Of a stretch of 64,000 nucleotides of DNA, positions 26,918 to 35,931 are shown piece by piece; the first letter of the stretch is position 1, and the number at the start of each line of letters is the position of its first letter. The stretch covers positions 62,001-126,000 of the forward strand of contig NZ_FCOY01000006.1 of assembly GCF_900018785.1 (NCBI RefSeq), in the 5' to 3' direction. The stretch is from Xanthomonas massiliensis. Lineage in GTDB: Bacteria; Pseudomonadota; Gammaproteobacteria; Xanthomonadales; Xanthomonadaceae. The notes beneath the pieces are model-generated. The model was not told the DNA's origin. It worked only from the letters and a program-made list of their open reading frames with translations, and did not search any database. A program made the position numbers and the translations under genes.

Positions 26918-27021
26918 GCGGCCGCGCCGGTATCTGAAACCGGCGTGTCATCGGGTGTCGCTAGATTGCGGGGCTGCCTTCCGGGGACGAAGGCGCTCTC
27001 CTCCCACACCGATCCAACGCC

Positions 27022-29781
27022 ATGGCCACCCTGCAACGCCCGCTGTGCGCAGCGATCCGCCTGCTGCTGCTTTCCGCCTGCCCGTTGGCGGCCCACGCCG
27101 CCGAGCCCGCGCCCGATCCCGCCGCCGATGCGCCGCCCCGGGACGAAGCCAAGACCCTGGATGCCGTGCAGGTCGCCGGCTACCGGGCCGCCGCCACCGC
27201 CGCGGTGGACGCCAAGCGCGACAGCAACGTGGTGATCGACGCGGTCAGCGACGACGACATCGGCAGCCTGCCGGACCTGAGCATCGTCGAGTCCGCGCGC
27301 CGCATCGTCGGCCTGTCCACCGTCGCCGGCATGGACACCTCGCGCAACCGCGACCTGTACGAGCGCGTCACCATCCGCGGCCTGGATCCCAAGTACAACC
27401 TGATCACCATCGACGGCGTGCCGCTGGCCAGCAGCGAGACCGACGTGCGCGGCGCGCGCCTGGACCAGCTGCCCTCGCCGATGGTGTCGAGCATCCAGGC
27501 GGTCAAGACGCTGACCGCCGAGTACGACCCGCACGGCCTCGGCGGCCAGGTCAACCTGGTCACGCGCAGCGCCTTCGACAACCCCGACGGCTTCATCGTG
27601 GTCAACGGCGCGCTCGGCCATGCCTCCAGCGCCGGCGGCTTCGTCGAGGGCGACAAGCCCTCGCAGAAGGCCAACATGACCGCCTCCAGGGTGTTCGGCG
27701 ATCGCGGCCAGCTCGGCGTGGTGGTCTCGGCCGACTGGCAGAAGCTGTGGTCCACCTCGCACAGCCAGCTGCCGGGCGACGATGCCAGCGGCTGGACCTA
27801 CTACACCGCCAGCGGCGGCACCACGCCGTTCGCCGACCAGTCGCGCGATGGCATCCTGGTGCCGGTGCGGCCGCAGGAATACCGCTTCCAGGACGAGCGC
27901 ACGCGCAAGGGCGTCAACGGCAAGGTCGAATACCAGTTCGAGGACGGCGGCGAGCTGTCGCTGTTCGCCGGCCACTACGAGGACACCGACGAGGAACTGC
28001 GCAGCGAGCAGCTGGCGCTGCCCGGCGGCGCGCCGACCGCGGTGACGGCCGACGGCGGCAGCGTCGCGTCCGGACGCTTCCAGCAGGGCATCGTCTACCA
28101 GCCGCAGGAGCGCAAGACCTCCATCGCCACCCTCAAGGGCGCGTTCCAGCCGGCCGAGCGGGTGCACCTGGACTTCACCGCCTCCTGGTCGAAGGCCACC
28201 AGCGACCTGACCCGCGACATGTACAAGTGGGCCTCGGACATCACCCCGGGCACCAAGACCAACACCAACGCCGCCGACTACGGCTACGGCTACACCATCG
28301 ACGGCGGCAAGGTGGTGCTGGACTACCCGTCCACCGCGCGCGCGCTGGATCCGGACTCCTACGACCTGTACTACCTGCGCAACATCGACCGCCGTTCCGA
28401 ATCCACCGTCGGCTACCTGGCCGGCAACCTGTCGCTCAACGCGCAGGCCGACGACGAGGGCCTGGGCGCGCGCTTCGGCTGGGCGCACACGCGCACGCGC
28501 CTGACCAACGACCAGACCTACCGCGAGTGGTATGCCAAGGACGCCGCCTCGCAGGTGGCGATCGGCGGGCTGACCGACTACATCTACGGTGGCCGCTGGA
28601 GCAGTACGGTGATGAGCGGCATCCCGTACTTCGTGGTCGATCCGGCCAAGGCCGCCGCGCTGATCGCCAACCACCCCGAGTGGCTGGCCGAGGCCGACCG
28701 CACCGCCGACGACTACAGCGGCGACTTCAAGGACGTGGAGACCGTGACCGGCGCCTATGCCGAGGCGGTGTTCCGCAGCGAGCGCCTGTACGCGGTGGCC
28801 GGCTTCCGCTACGACAGCACCGACGTGGACGTGACCACCTGGTCGGTGCAGGACCCGAGCCAGCCGAGCCTGTACTCGCCGGACAAGCGCCAGGGCGGCT
28901 ATACGCACATGCTGCCCTCGGCCCTGGTCACCTGGCGGCTCAACGACGATTCGCGCCTGACCGCGGCGGTGAGCAAGACCATCGGCCGGCCGGACTACGG
29001 CCAGTACGCGGCCACCACCAGCTACAGCGTCACCAGCGCCGACACCCTGGCCATCAGCCGCGGCAACCCCGACCTCAAGCCGCGCCAGTCGCTCAACCTG
29101 GACCTGTCCTGGGAGTGGTACCTGCCCGACGGCGGCCTGGTCTCGGCGGCGGCGTTCCAGAAGAAGATCCGCAACGAGATCTTCACCGCGGTGCGCGCCG
29201 GCGAACCGACCACCTACAACGGCGTGCTCTACCAGGACGTCACCGAGAGCACCCCGATGAACTCGGCCCGCGGCAAGGTGCGCGGCCTGGAGCTGAACTA
29301 CGTCACCGGCGCGCTGGAGTTCCTGCCGCCGGCGCTGAAGGGCCTGGGCCTGAGCACCAACCTGACCCTGCTCGACGGCGAGTTCGACATCCCCGCCAGC
29401 GATGCCGCGATCGCCGACGGCGCCGCGGCCACGCGTCGCAGCAGCGGGCTGATCCAGCAGCCGGACTACATCGCCAACGCCACCGTGTTCTACCTGCGCG
29501 GGCCGTTCGAGGCGCGCGTGTCGTGGAACCGGATCGGCCGCGCGCTGCAGGTGGCCAGCAGCGACACCGCCGAGCGCGACCTGTACGCCGAGCCGCGGCA
29601 GCAGCTCGACCTGCAGCTGCGCTACGCGGTCAATCCGGCCTGGGACGTGATGTTCCAGGCGCAGAACCTGACCCGCGAGCCGTTCGTCATCAAGCAGGGC
29701 CCGGGCCGTGCCTACGTGAACAACTACTTCCCGGTCGGCTCCACGCTGTGGCTCGGCTTCAGCTGGCACCCCAAGGGATGA
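27022..29781 (+). CDS. TonB-dependent receptor, Xanthomonas/Caulobacter type
   Basis: A 919-residue outer-membrane receptor. A signal peptide (to AAHAAE) is followed by an extended N-terminus, the TonB-box-like TLDAVQVAGYR, the plug domain (VTIRGLDPKYNLITIDGVPLASSE, DVRGARLDQLPSPMVSSIQAVKTLTAEYDPHGLGGQVNLVTRSAF) and a beta barrel with Trp/Phe-rich C-terminal strands (PVGSTLWLGFSWHPKG). The plug pattern matches the large TonB receptor subfamily that in xanthomonads is often linked to carbohydrate or peptide uptake. It shares a four-base ATGA overlap with the next gene, so the two proteins probably work together. The substrate cannot be read from the sequence. Confidence 0.88.
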   Translation: MATLQRPLCAAIRLLLLSACPLAAHAAEPAPDPAADAPPRDEAKTLDAVQVAGYRAAATAAVDAKRDSNVVIDAVSDDDIGSLPDLSIVESARRIVGLSTVAGMDTSRNRDLYERVTIRGLDPKYNLITIDGVPLASSETDVRGARLDQLPSPMVSSIQAVKTLTAEYDPHGLGGQVNLVTRSAFDNPDGFIVVNGALGHASSAGGFVEGDKPSQKANMTASRVFGDRGQLGVVVSADWQKLWSTSHSQLPGDDASGWTYYTASGGTTPFADQSRDGILVPVRPQEYRFQDERTRKGVNGKVEYQFEDGGELSLFAGHYEDTDEELRSEQLALPGGAPTAVTADGGSVASGRFQQGIVYQPQERKTSIATLKGAFQPAERVHLDFTASWSKATSDLTRDMYKWASDITPGTKTNTNAADYGYGYTIDGGKVVLDYPSTARALDPDSYDLYYLRNIDRRSESTVGYLAGNLSLNAQADDEGLGARFGWAHTRTRLTNDQTYREWYAKDAASQVAIGGLTDYIYGGRWSSTVMSGIPYFVVDPAKAAALIANHPEWLAEADRTADDYSGDFKDVETVTGAYAEAVFRSERLYAVAGFRYDSTDVDVTTWSVQDPSQPSLYSPDKRQGGYTHMLPSALVTWRLNDDSRLTAAVSKTIGRPDYGQYAATTSYSVTSADTLAISRGNPDLKPRQSLNLDLSWEWYLPDGGLVSAAAFQKKIRNEIFTAVRAGEPTTYNGVLYQDVTESTPMNSARGKVRGLELNYVTGALEFLPPALKGLGLSTNLTLLDGEFDIPASDAAIADGAAATRRSSGLIQQPDYIANATVFYLRGPFEARVSWNRIGRALQVASSDTAERDLYAEPRQQLDLQLRYAVNPAWDVMFQAQNLTREPFVIKQGPGRAYVNNYFPVGSTLWLGFSWHPKG

Positions 29782-30902
29782 GTATGGCCATCGACACCTT
29801 GCCCGCGCGCACCGCGGCCGCCGCGCGGCGCGCCGGCGCGCTGGCACTGCTGGCGCTGGCCTGGACCACGGCTGCGGCGGCCGAGGCACCGCCGGCCGCG
29901 GTCGAGGACGGCACCGTCCACCTGGCCGTGCGCCTGGTCAAGCGCGGCGACGGCACCGGCGTGCCCGCCTTGCGTGCGGCATCGTGCCCGGCCTGCCGCC
30001 AGGGCCACGACCCCGCGTTCGAGAAGGACAACCCGCGCGAGACCGTGCTCGACCTGCACGTGCCGCGGCAGCGGCAGCTGGAACTGCACTTCGACCGTGC
30101 CGGTACCGCCTACCGGCGCGCACTGCTCGGCTACGAGGACCTGGCGCTGCAGCAGCAGGACGGCGCGCTCGTGCTGGTGCTGCCGCCCCAGGACGGCGAC
30201 CGTACCGACGCCGCCGAGCTGAGCACGCGGATCGCCGAGCCGGGCCTGATCCTGCGCCTGGAGCACGACGACCCGCTGCGCCGCGACGGCGACTATCGCG
30301 CCCAGCGCGGCGGTGGCCCGATGCCGGCGCGCCTGGCCGCCACCCAGCTGGAATTCGCCATGCGCGAGGCCGCCCGCGTCCTCGGCCTGGGGCGCAAGGT
30401 GGAGGAGGAGAAGCTGGGCACGATCCACATCATGGGCTTCGACACCAACGACCCGGGCGGCCATCGCGATGCGCCGGCCCACGTGCACATGCACATGCGC
30501 TGGCCCGACGTGGCCGGTACCCAGATCGCGCACTACTACCTGGACGAGGCCGGCACGCCGCGCCGCAATCGCGTCTCCTACCAGCGCCTGTCGGCACCGG
30601 ACCGCGAGTTCGGCGCCGGCGAGACCTTCATCACGATCGATCGCCTGGGACGGCCGGTCTACCGCCACACTATCGGCAAGGACGGCGCGCTGACCCTGGC
30701 CGATGCACGCGGGCGCGCCTGCCGCATCACCCCGGCCGAGGAAGGCGGCTTCGCGCACGGGGCGCAGGTGGCCTGCGACGGCGCCGCGCCGATCGGCGTG
30801 CGGGTGGAGGATGATCTCGCCGCCGGCCTCATCCGCGCCCGGCTCGGCGGGGTCGTGGAGACCTGGCGCTACGACCCGGACAGCGGCCGCCTGCTGCCCT
30901 GA
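29778..30902 (+). CDS. Secreted His-motif protein paired with the TonB receptor, unrecognised family
   Basis: A 374-residue protein with a signal peptide (AGALALLALAWTTAAAAEA). I do not recognise the family. Visible features are a CPACRQGHD motif near residue 72, a middle domain, and a striking HRDAPAHVHMHMRWPDVAG stretch near residue 235 followed by IAHYYLDEAG, which together offer five or more His as metal ligands. The last 100 residues look like a beta-rich domain with YRHTIGKDGAL and WRYDPDSGRLLP. The start overlaps the receptor stop (ATGA); a second ATG lies two codons in. A periplasmic or surface partner of the receptor, possibly a metal enzyme or binding protein, is a reasonable guess. 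Confidence 0.7.
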   Translation: MSMAIDTLPARTAAAARRAGALALLALAWTTAAAAEAPPAAVEDGTVHLAVRLVKRGDGTGVPALRAASCPACRQGHDPAFEKDNPRETVLDLHVPRQRQLELHFDRAGTAYRRALLGYEDLALQQQDGALVLVLPPQDGDRTDAAELSTRIAEPGLILRLEHDDPLRRDGDYRAQRGGGPMPARLAATQLEFAMREAARVLGLGRKVEEEKLGTIHIMGFDTNDPGGHRDAPAHVHMHMRWPDVAGTQIAHYYLDEAGTPRRNRVSYQRLSAPDREFGAGETFITIDRLGRPVYRHTIGKDGALTLADARGRACRITPAEEGGFAHGAQVACDGAAPIGVRVEDDLAAGLIRARLGGVVETWRYDPDSGRLLP

Positions 30903-30978
30903 GGCGGTGGCGCGGGGCAGGGCGGGGCGCGGCCCCGGCACTACAATGGCGGGCTTGTCCTGCAGCCGGTTGCACGCG

Positions 30979-31683
30979 ATGGCCTATCCCTACCCGCTGG
31001 TGATCTTCGACCTGGACGGCACGCTGGTGGACAGCGCGGCCGACATCGCCGAGGCCATGAACCGCACGCTGGCGCAATGGGGCCAGGCGCGCGTGCCGGA
31101 AGCGACGGTGCGTGGCTGGATCGGCGACGGCGTGCGCCGGCTGGTGGAGCAGGCCTTCGCCCACGCCGGCGCGGACGTCGACATCGATCGGGTGATGCCG
31201 GACATGATGCGCCACTACGGCGAATGCCTGCTGCTGGCGCCGCGCGTCTATCCGGGCGTGCGCGAGGCCCTGGCCGGCCTGCACGCGCGCGGCGCGCGCC
31301 TGGCGGTATGCACGAACAAGCCGTCGCGCTTCGTCGAACCGCTGTTGCGCCACCTGCAGCTGGACGGCTTCTTCGCGGCCTGGCTCGGCGGCGACAGCCT
31401 GCCCGAGCGCAAGCCCAGCGGCGTGCCGTTGCGGCACCTGGCCCAGGCCCAGGGCCTGGTGCCGGCGGCGTGCCTGATGGTCGGCGACTCGGCCACCGAC
31501 GCGGCCGCCGCCCACGACGCGGGCATGCCGCTGGTGCTGGTGCGCTACGGCTATCCACGCGGCATGGACCTGGCCGCCGCCGGCGCCCTGGCCGTGGTGG
31601 ACGACCTGCGCGAGTTGCTCGTGTTGCCCGCCACCAACACCAACGTCAACACTGGGACCAGCGCCGGGATCGGCAAGGCCTAG
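30979..31683 (+). CDS. gph: Phosphoglycolate phosphatase
   Basis: A 234-residue HAD-superfamily phosphatase. Motif I is VIFDLDGTLVDSAADIAEAMN, motif II is AVCTNKPSRF with an alpha-helical cap between, Lys is in ERKPSGVPL, and motif IV is MVGDSATDAAAAHDAGM. This matches Gph, which clears 2-phosphoglycolate from DNA repair. Start ATG 30979 is the one nearest the DxD motif; another ATG lies 11 codons upstream. The C-terminal tail after the HAD fold (NTNVNTGTSAGIGKA) is unusual and immediately precedes the repeat region, so it may have been altered by repeat instability. Confidence 0.88.
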   Translation: MAYPYPLVIFDLDGTLVDSAADIAEAMNRTLAQWGQARVPEATVRGWIGDGVRRLVEQAFAHAGADVDIDRVMPDMMRHYGECLLLAPRVYPGVREALAGLHARGARLAVCTNKPSRFVEPLLRHLQLDGFFAAWLGGDSLPERKPSGVPLRHLAQAQGLVPAACLMVGDSATDAAAAHDAGMPLVLVRYGYPRGMDLAAAGALAVVDDLRELLVLPATNTNVNTGTSAGIGKA

Positions 31684-31692
31684 GCTCCCATC

Positions 31693-31754
31693 GCGAAAGC
31701 GAAAAGCGAAAAGCGAAAAGCGAAAGCGAAAGCAGGAAGTAGGAAGTAGGAAGC
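31693..31754. repeat. Short tandem repeats after gph
   Basis: GCGAAA/GCGAAAA units (six in a row, 31693-31731) are followed by three AGGAAGY heptamers (31734-31754). Unit length is mostly seven, as in the larger array at 31921. Confidence 0.85.
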
Positions 31755-31800
31755 GGGGATGGAATCCCGGAGGCTGGAGCGTCGATTCCATCCACCCCGC
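31753..31800. repeat. Long imperfect inverted repeat
   Basis: GCGGGG-ATGGAATC (31753-31766) pairs with GATTCCATCCACCCCGC (31784-31800), with a three-base bulge and a 17-base loop. It may be the transcript end of gph, though there is no U-run. A second small hairpin, TCGCCG/CGGCGA, lies at about 31855-31870. Confidence 0.6.
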
Positions 31801-31920
31801 ATCCATGCCGGTCTGTCGCCGACGTGGTGGCGGACAGTGCACGGATCGTTGATTCGCCGCTTACGGCGAGTACTTGGAAATACCTGCACGCAGCATCGCG
31901 ACGGCGGCTCATCATTTGCC

Positions 31921-32176
31921 GCATTCCGCATTCCGCATTCCGCATTCCGCATTCCGCACTCGGCACTCGGCACTCGGCACTCGGCACCCGGCACCCGGCA
32001 CCCGGCACCCGGCACCCGGCACCCGGCACCCGGCACCCGGCACCCGGCACCCGGCACCCGGCACCGGCACCGGCACCGGCACCGGCACCGGCACGGGCAT
32101 TCGGCACGGGCATTCGGCACGGGCATTCGGCACGGGCATTCGGCATTCGGCATCTGCACCTCGCACCTCGCACCTC
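31921..32176. repeat. Heptamer microsatellite array with drifting unit sequence
   Basis: Units in order: five GCATTCC (31921-31955), four GCACTCG (31956-31983), eleven GCACCCG (31984-32060), five hexamers GCACCG (32061-32090), four 13-mers GCACGGGCATTCG (32091-32142), one GCATTCG, then three GCACCTC (32156-32176). All begin GCA and differ in the last bases. Nothing coding is supported across it. It separates gph from the siderophore receptor. Confidence 0.95.
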
Positions 32177-32352
32177 GCCTCCGGTCTTTCCTTCCGGTGT
32201 TGCCCGGAGCCGATGCGCGTGCGGGCCAGGCGAGGCTTCCGCCGGACAAGGCGCGGCGTGCACACGCGTGACGGTGTGGCCGCCAGCGTCGTGTAGGCGA
32301 CAACCAGCTAGGAGGGCAGAACCAGGTCCAGTCGCGTGGCGTGCGCAATCGC

Positions 32353-32382
32353 TTGTGATAATCGATCTCATTTGGGTATACT
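32353..32382 (+). promoter_or_regulatory. Promoter with a Fur-box-like element before the siderophore receptor
   Basis: TTGTGA (32353-32358) and TATACT (32377-32382) form a sigma-70 promoter with an 18-base spacer. GATAATCGATCTCATT (32357-32372) lies in the spacer and resembles part of a Fur box. The match to the 19-base consensus is only partial. Confidence 0.55.
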
Positions 32383-32513
32383 GCGGATTAAGGCCGGTGA
32401 CGAATCCGTTTCGTGGGGACCGGGCCATCCGATTGACGCCTCCAGCCCGCTGCCAGAGGCCGGCGCAGCACCGTGCTGCGCGCAACCGATTTCTTCCAAA
32501 AGGACACGTCGAC

Positions 32514-34904
32514 ATGACCATTTCCAGGGCGGGCCAGTGCCTGTCGGGTTTCTTCGCGGCCAATACGCTGGCTCTCTCGGTGGCGCTGGCGATCGCCGCG
32601 CCGGCGGCGGCGCAGCAGGCGAGCAACGACGATACCGAGGCGCAATCCGAGCGCCGCGACGACAAGGACCAGGGGCGCCGCCATCGTGATCGTGGCGATC
32701 GCCGCCGCGGCGGCCACGAGCGGGGCCGCAACGAGGCCACCGACTTCGACACCGTGCACGTCACCGCCGCGCAGATCGCGCGCCAGGCGCTGGGCACCTC
32801 GACGATCACCGCCGAGGACATCGAGCAGCTTCCACCCGCCAACGACATTTCCGACATCCTGCGGCGCATGCCCGGCATCAACCTGTCCGGCAACAGCGCC
32901 TCGGGCCAGTACGGCAACAACCGCCAGATCGACATCCGCGGCATGGGCCCGGAGAACACCCTGGTGCTGGTGGATGGCAAGCGGGTCGGCTCGCGCGACT
33001 CGATCCGCATGGGTCGCAGCGGAGAGCGCAACACTCGCGGGGATACCAACTGGGTGCCGGCCGAGGCGATCGAGCGGATCGAGGTGCTGCGCGGGCCGGC
33101 CGCGGCGCGCTACGGCTCCGGCGCCGCCGGCGGTGTGATCAACATCATCACCAAGAAGCCTACCGGCGACCTGACCGGCACGGTCACCCTGTATGGCCTG
33201 GTTCCCGAGCATGGCGACGAAGGCGGCAGCGAACGCGCCGGCTTCACCCTGAGCGGGCCGCTCAGCGACGCCCTGTCGTTCCGCCTGTACGGCAACATCA
33301 ACAAGACCGATGCCGACTCGCTGGACCTCAACGCGGACTATTCGGCCGGCACCACGCCGCCGGCCGGGCGCGAGGGCGTCAAGAACAAGGACGTCAACGG
33401 CCTGCTGCGCTGGGACGTCACCGCCGACCAGGTGGTCGAGTTCGAGGCCGGCTTCAGCCGCCAGGGCAACATCTACGCCGGCGACCGCGCCGTCAGCAAC
33501 GCCGGTACCGCTCTGCTGACGGAACTGGCCAACGAGGGTGCAGAGACCAACCGCCTGTACCGCAGCAGCGGCGGCATCACCCATCGCGGCCGCTGGGGCG
33601 ATGTCACCTCGCGCCTGACTTTGGGCTACGAAGGCACCAACAACACCCGGCTCAACGAAGGCCTGGCCGGTAGCGGCGAGGGCAGCATCAACACCGCCAC
33701 CGGCTGGTCGACCTCGCGCCTGCGCAACTACCAGGCCGATGGCGAGGTGAACGTTCCGACCACGCTGGGTGGAACCGAGAACGTGTGGACCTTCGGCTTC
33801 GAGTACCTGGACAGCCGCCTCGAGGACCCGTTCTCGGTCACCCAGTCGGCCAGCAACGGCGGCGGCATCCCGGGGCTGGACGAGGACCGCGGCGGCGGCA
33901 AGGTCGATGCCCAGACCTCGGCGGTATTCGTCGAGGACAACATCTACCTGGGCGACCGCTGGATCCTCACCCCGGGCCTTCGCTTCGACCATCACAGCCA
34001 GTTCGGCAACAACCTGAGCCCGAGCCTGAACGCGCAGTTCAAGCTGGCCGAGCAGTGGCTGGTCAAGGGCGGCATCGCGCGTGCGTTCAAGGCGCCGAAC
34101 CTGTACCAGTCGAACCCGAACTACCTGTACTACACCCGGGGCAACGGTTGCCCGACCAACTACCCCAGCTCGGCCGCCGGCGGAGGCGGGTGCTACGTGC
34201 AGGGCAATGCCGACCTGGCCGCGGAGACCAGCGTCAACAAGGAAATCGGCATCGAATGGGCGCCGGACAATGGCTACCACGCCTCGCTGACCTACTTCCA
34301 CAACGACTACAAGAACAAGATCCAGGCCGGCTTCGTGCCGGTCGGCACCACGTCCTGCACCAGCGCCGGCGTGTGCTCGTGGGTCTTCAAGTGGGAGAAC
34401 GCGCCCAAGGCCGTGGTGCGGGGCCTGGAGGGCAACGTCAACATTCCGCTGCTGGGCGAGCGCGGCGGCGTGCTCAAGTGGAACACCAACGTCACCTACA
34501 TGATCGAGAACAAGAACAAGGAGACCGGCCAGCCGCTGTCGGTGATCCCCGAGTACACGGTGAACACCTCGTTGGACTGGCGCGCGACCGAGAACCTGAC
34601 GTTGCTGCTGACCGGCACGTTCTACGGCGAGCAGGAACCGGCGCTCAACAACGTCAACAACGACGATCGCTGCGAGGGCGCCACCGCCGCCGCCTGCGAC
34701 CTGCTGCGGCAGAAGCGCAAGCCCTACGAGATCTGGGGCGTGAGCGCGCGCTACCGCATCACCCCGAAGGTCAGCCTCGGTGCCGGCGTCAACAACCTGC
34801 TCGACAAGCGCCTGTTCCGCGAGGCCAACAGCAGCGGTGCCGGCGCGGCGACCTACAACGAGCCGGGGCGCGCCTACTGGGCTACGCTCAGCTTCGGGTT
34901 TTGA
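32514..34904 (+). CDS. FepA/PfeA-type TonB receptor for ferric enterobactin-like catecholates
   Basis: A 796-residue outer-membrane receptor. The plug sequence is diagnostic: DIRGMGPENTLVLVDGKRVGSRDS, RMGRSGERNTRGDTNWVPAE and IERIEVLRGPAAARYGSGAAGGVINIITKK are near-identical in pattern to FepA/PfeA/BfnH. A signal peptide and an unusually Arg/Asp-rich linker (RRDDKDQGRRHRDRGDRRRG, about residues 45-65) precede the TonB-box region FDTVHVTA. The barrel ends in the typical terminal Phe (YWATLSFGF). AAAAGGA is the ribosome site. It begins the iron-uptake locus and is followed within 14 bases by the esterase gene. Confidence 0.92.
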   Translation: MTISRAGQCLSGFFAANTLALSVALAIAAPAAAQQASNDDTEAQSERRDDKDQGRRHRDRGDRRRGGHERGRNEATDFDTVHVTAAQIARQALGTSTITAEDIEQLPPANDISDILRRMPGINLSGNSASGQYGNNRQIDIRGMGPENTLVLVDGKRVGSRDSIRMGRSGERNTRGDTNWVPAEAIERIEVLRGPAAARYGSGAAGGVINIITKKPTGDLTGTVTLYGLVPEHGDEGGSERAGFTLSGPLSDALSFRLYGNINKTDADSLDLNADYSAGTTPPAGREGVKNKDVNGLLRWDVTADQVVEFEAGFSRQGNIYAGDRAVSNAGTALLTELANEGAETNRLYRSSGGITHRGRWGDVTSRLTLGYEGTNNTRLNEGLAGSGEGSINTATGWSTSRLRNYQADGEVNVPTTLGGTENVWTFGFEYLDSRLEDPFSVTQSASNGGGIPGLDEDRGGGKVDAQTSAVFVEDNIYLGDRWILTPGLRFDHHSQFGNNLSPSLNAQFKLAEQWLVKGGIARAFKAPNLYQSNPNYLYYTRGNGCPTNYPSSAAGGGGCYVQGNADLAAETSVNKEIGIEWAPDNGYHASLTYFHNDYKNKIQAGFVPVGTTSCTSAGVCSWVFKWENAPKAVVRGLEGNVNIPLLGERGGVLKWNTNVTYMIENKNKETGQPLSVIPEYTVNTSLDWRATENLTLLLTGTFYGEQEPALNNVNNDDRCEGATAAACDLLRQKRKPYEIWGVSARYRITPKVSLGAGVNNLLDKRLFREANSSGAGAATYNEPGRAYWATLSFGF

Positions 34905-34917
34905 TACGGGGCGTCGA

Positions 34918-35931
34918 GTGAAGCCATCCGTTCCACGCGATCGCCGCAGGGGCAGGGACATCGCGTCCCTGCCCCTGCTGTCGGGTGTGCTGGCCTTGTC
35001 GCTGCTGTCCGCCTCGCCGCAGGCGCTGGCGCAGCGGCGCGACTTCCAGCGCGAGATCGGCCCCACCGTGGCCGAGCACACGGCCGCGCAGTACCGCTTC
35101 GAGCGCTTCGTCGTCGCCAGTGCTGACGGCACGCGCAGCTGGCGCGTCAACCTGGGCATCCCCAGGGCGGCGCCGCCGGCCGGCGGCTTTCCCTCGTTCT
35201 GGATGCTCGACGGCAATGCGGCGCTGATGGAATTCGACGATGCGCTGCTGGACGAGCTGGCCCAGGTGCGTGCGCAGGTGCTGGTGTTCATCGGCTACGA
35301 CAACCAGAAGCGCGTGGACACCGCCGCGCGCACCCGCGACTACACGCCGGTGGCGGCGCTGCGCGGCGAGGGCGAACAGGCCGCGCTGGCCGGCGGCGGC
35401 GCGGCGGAGTTCCTCGATGCCATCCAGACGCTGATCCGGCCCGAGGTAGAACGGCGCGCGCCGCTCGATGCACGGCAGCGCTCGCTGTGGGGGCACTCGT
35501 TCGGCGGGCTGTTCACGCTGCACGCGCTGTATGCCGGCGACGGCGCCTTCGCCACCTATGCGCCGGCCAGCCCGTCGCTGTGGTGGGCCGAGGGCTACCT
35601 GCTGGGCGAACCGGAGCGGGGCTTCTTCGACCACCACGCCGATGCGCGCGCGCGCGTGCTGGTGATGCTCGGCGGCGTGGAGCGCCATCCCGAGCAGGCC
35701 GGCCGCGCGGCCGGCGATCCGCGCCGGGCCGCGCACCTGCGCTGCGTGGCCTGCGTGCCGTCGGACTCGGCATTCCAGCTGTCCGAACGGCTGCGTGCGC
35801 TGCCCGGGCTGGACGTCGAGTACCGCGAATTTCCCGGCCTGGGGCACGGGCCGATGCTGCGCGCCTCGCTGCTGTACGCGCTGCACGTGGTGGCCGGCAT
35901 CCCCGACCACAGCGGCGATGCGCGATCATGA
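34918..35931 (+). CDS. Secreted alpha/beta-hydrolase, siderophore esterase (IroE/PfeE-like)
   Basis: A 337-residue alpha/beta hydrolase with an N-terminal signal segment (SLPLLSGVLALSLLSASPQALAQ). The nucleophile is in LWGHSFGGLFTLHALY near residue 192, the early segment FPSFWMLDGNAALMEFDDALLDEL and VLVFIGYDNQKR are typical of the Fes/IroE esterases, and the His is in FPGLGHGPML. Such enzymes cut the trilactone of ferric enterobactin so that iron can be released; a secreted form acts in the periplasm. No ATG is available at the N-terminus; GTG 34918 is the likely start. It overlaps the methyltransferase gene (ATGA). Confidence 0.85.
   Translation: MKPSVPRDRRRGRDIASLPLLSGVLALSLLSASPQALAQRRDFQREIGPTVAEHTAAQYRFERFVVASADGTRSWRVNLGIPRAAPPAGGFPSFWMLDGNAALMEFDDALLDELAQVRAQVLVFIGYDNQKRVDTAARTRDYTPVAALRGEGEQAALAGGGAAEFLDAIQTLIRPEVERRAPLDARQRSLWGHSFGGLFTLHALYAGDGAFATYAPASPSLWWAEGYLLGEPERGFFDHHADARARVLVMLGGVERHPEQAGRAAGDPRRAAHLRCVACVPSDSAFQLSERLRALPGLDVEYREFPGLGHGPMLRASLLYALHVVAGIPDHSGDARS

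Noticed and set aside
31921-32176. CRISPR array
   Set aside because: Units are 6, 7 or 13 bases and directly adjacent, with no unique spacers and no cas genes.
31824-32513. A 5' extension of the receptor gene through the repeat array
   Set aside because: The frame stays open by chance because heptamers carry no stop codon. The signal peptide and ribosome site at 32514 are decisive, and a promoter lies after the repeats.
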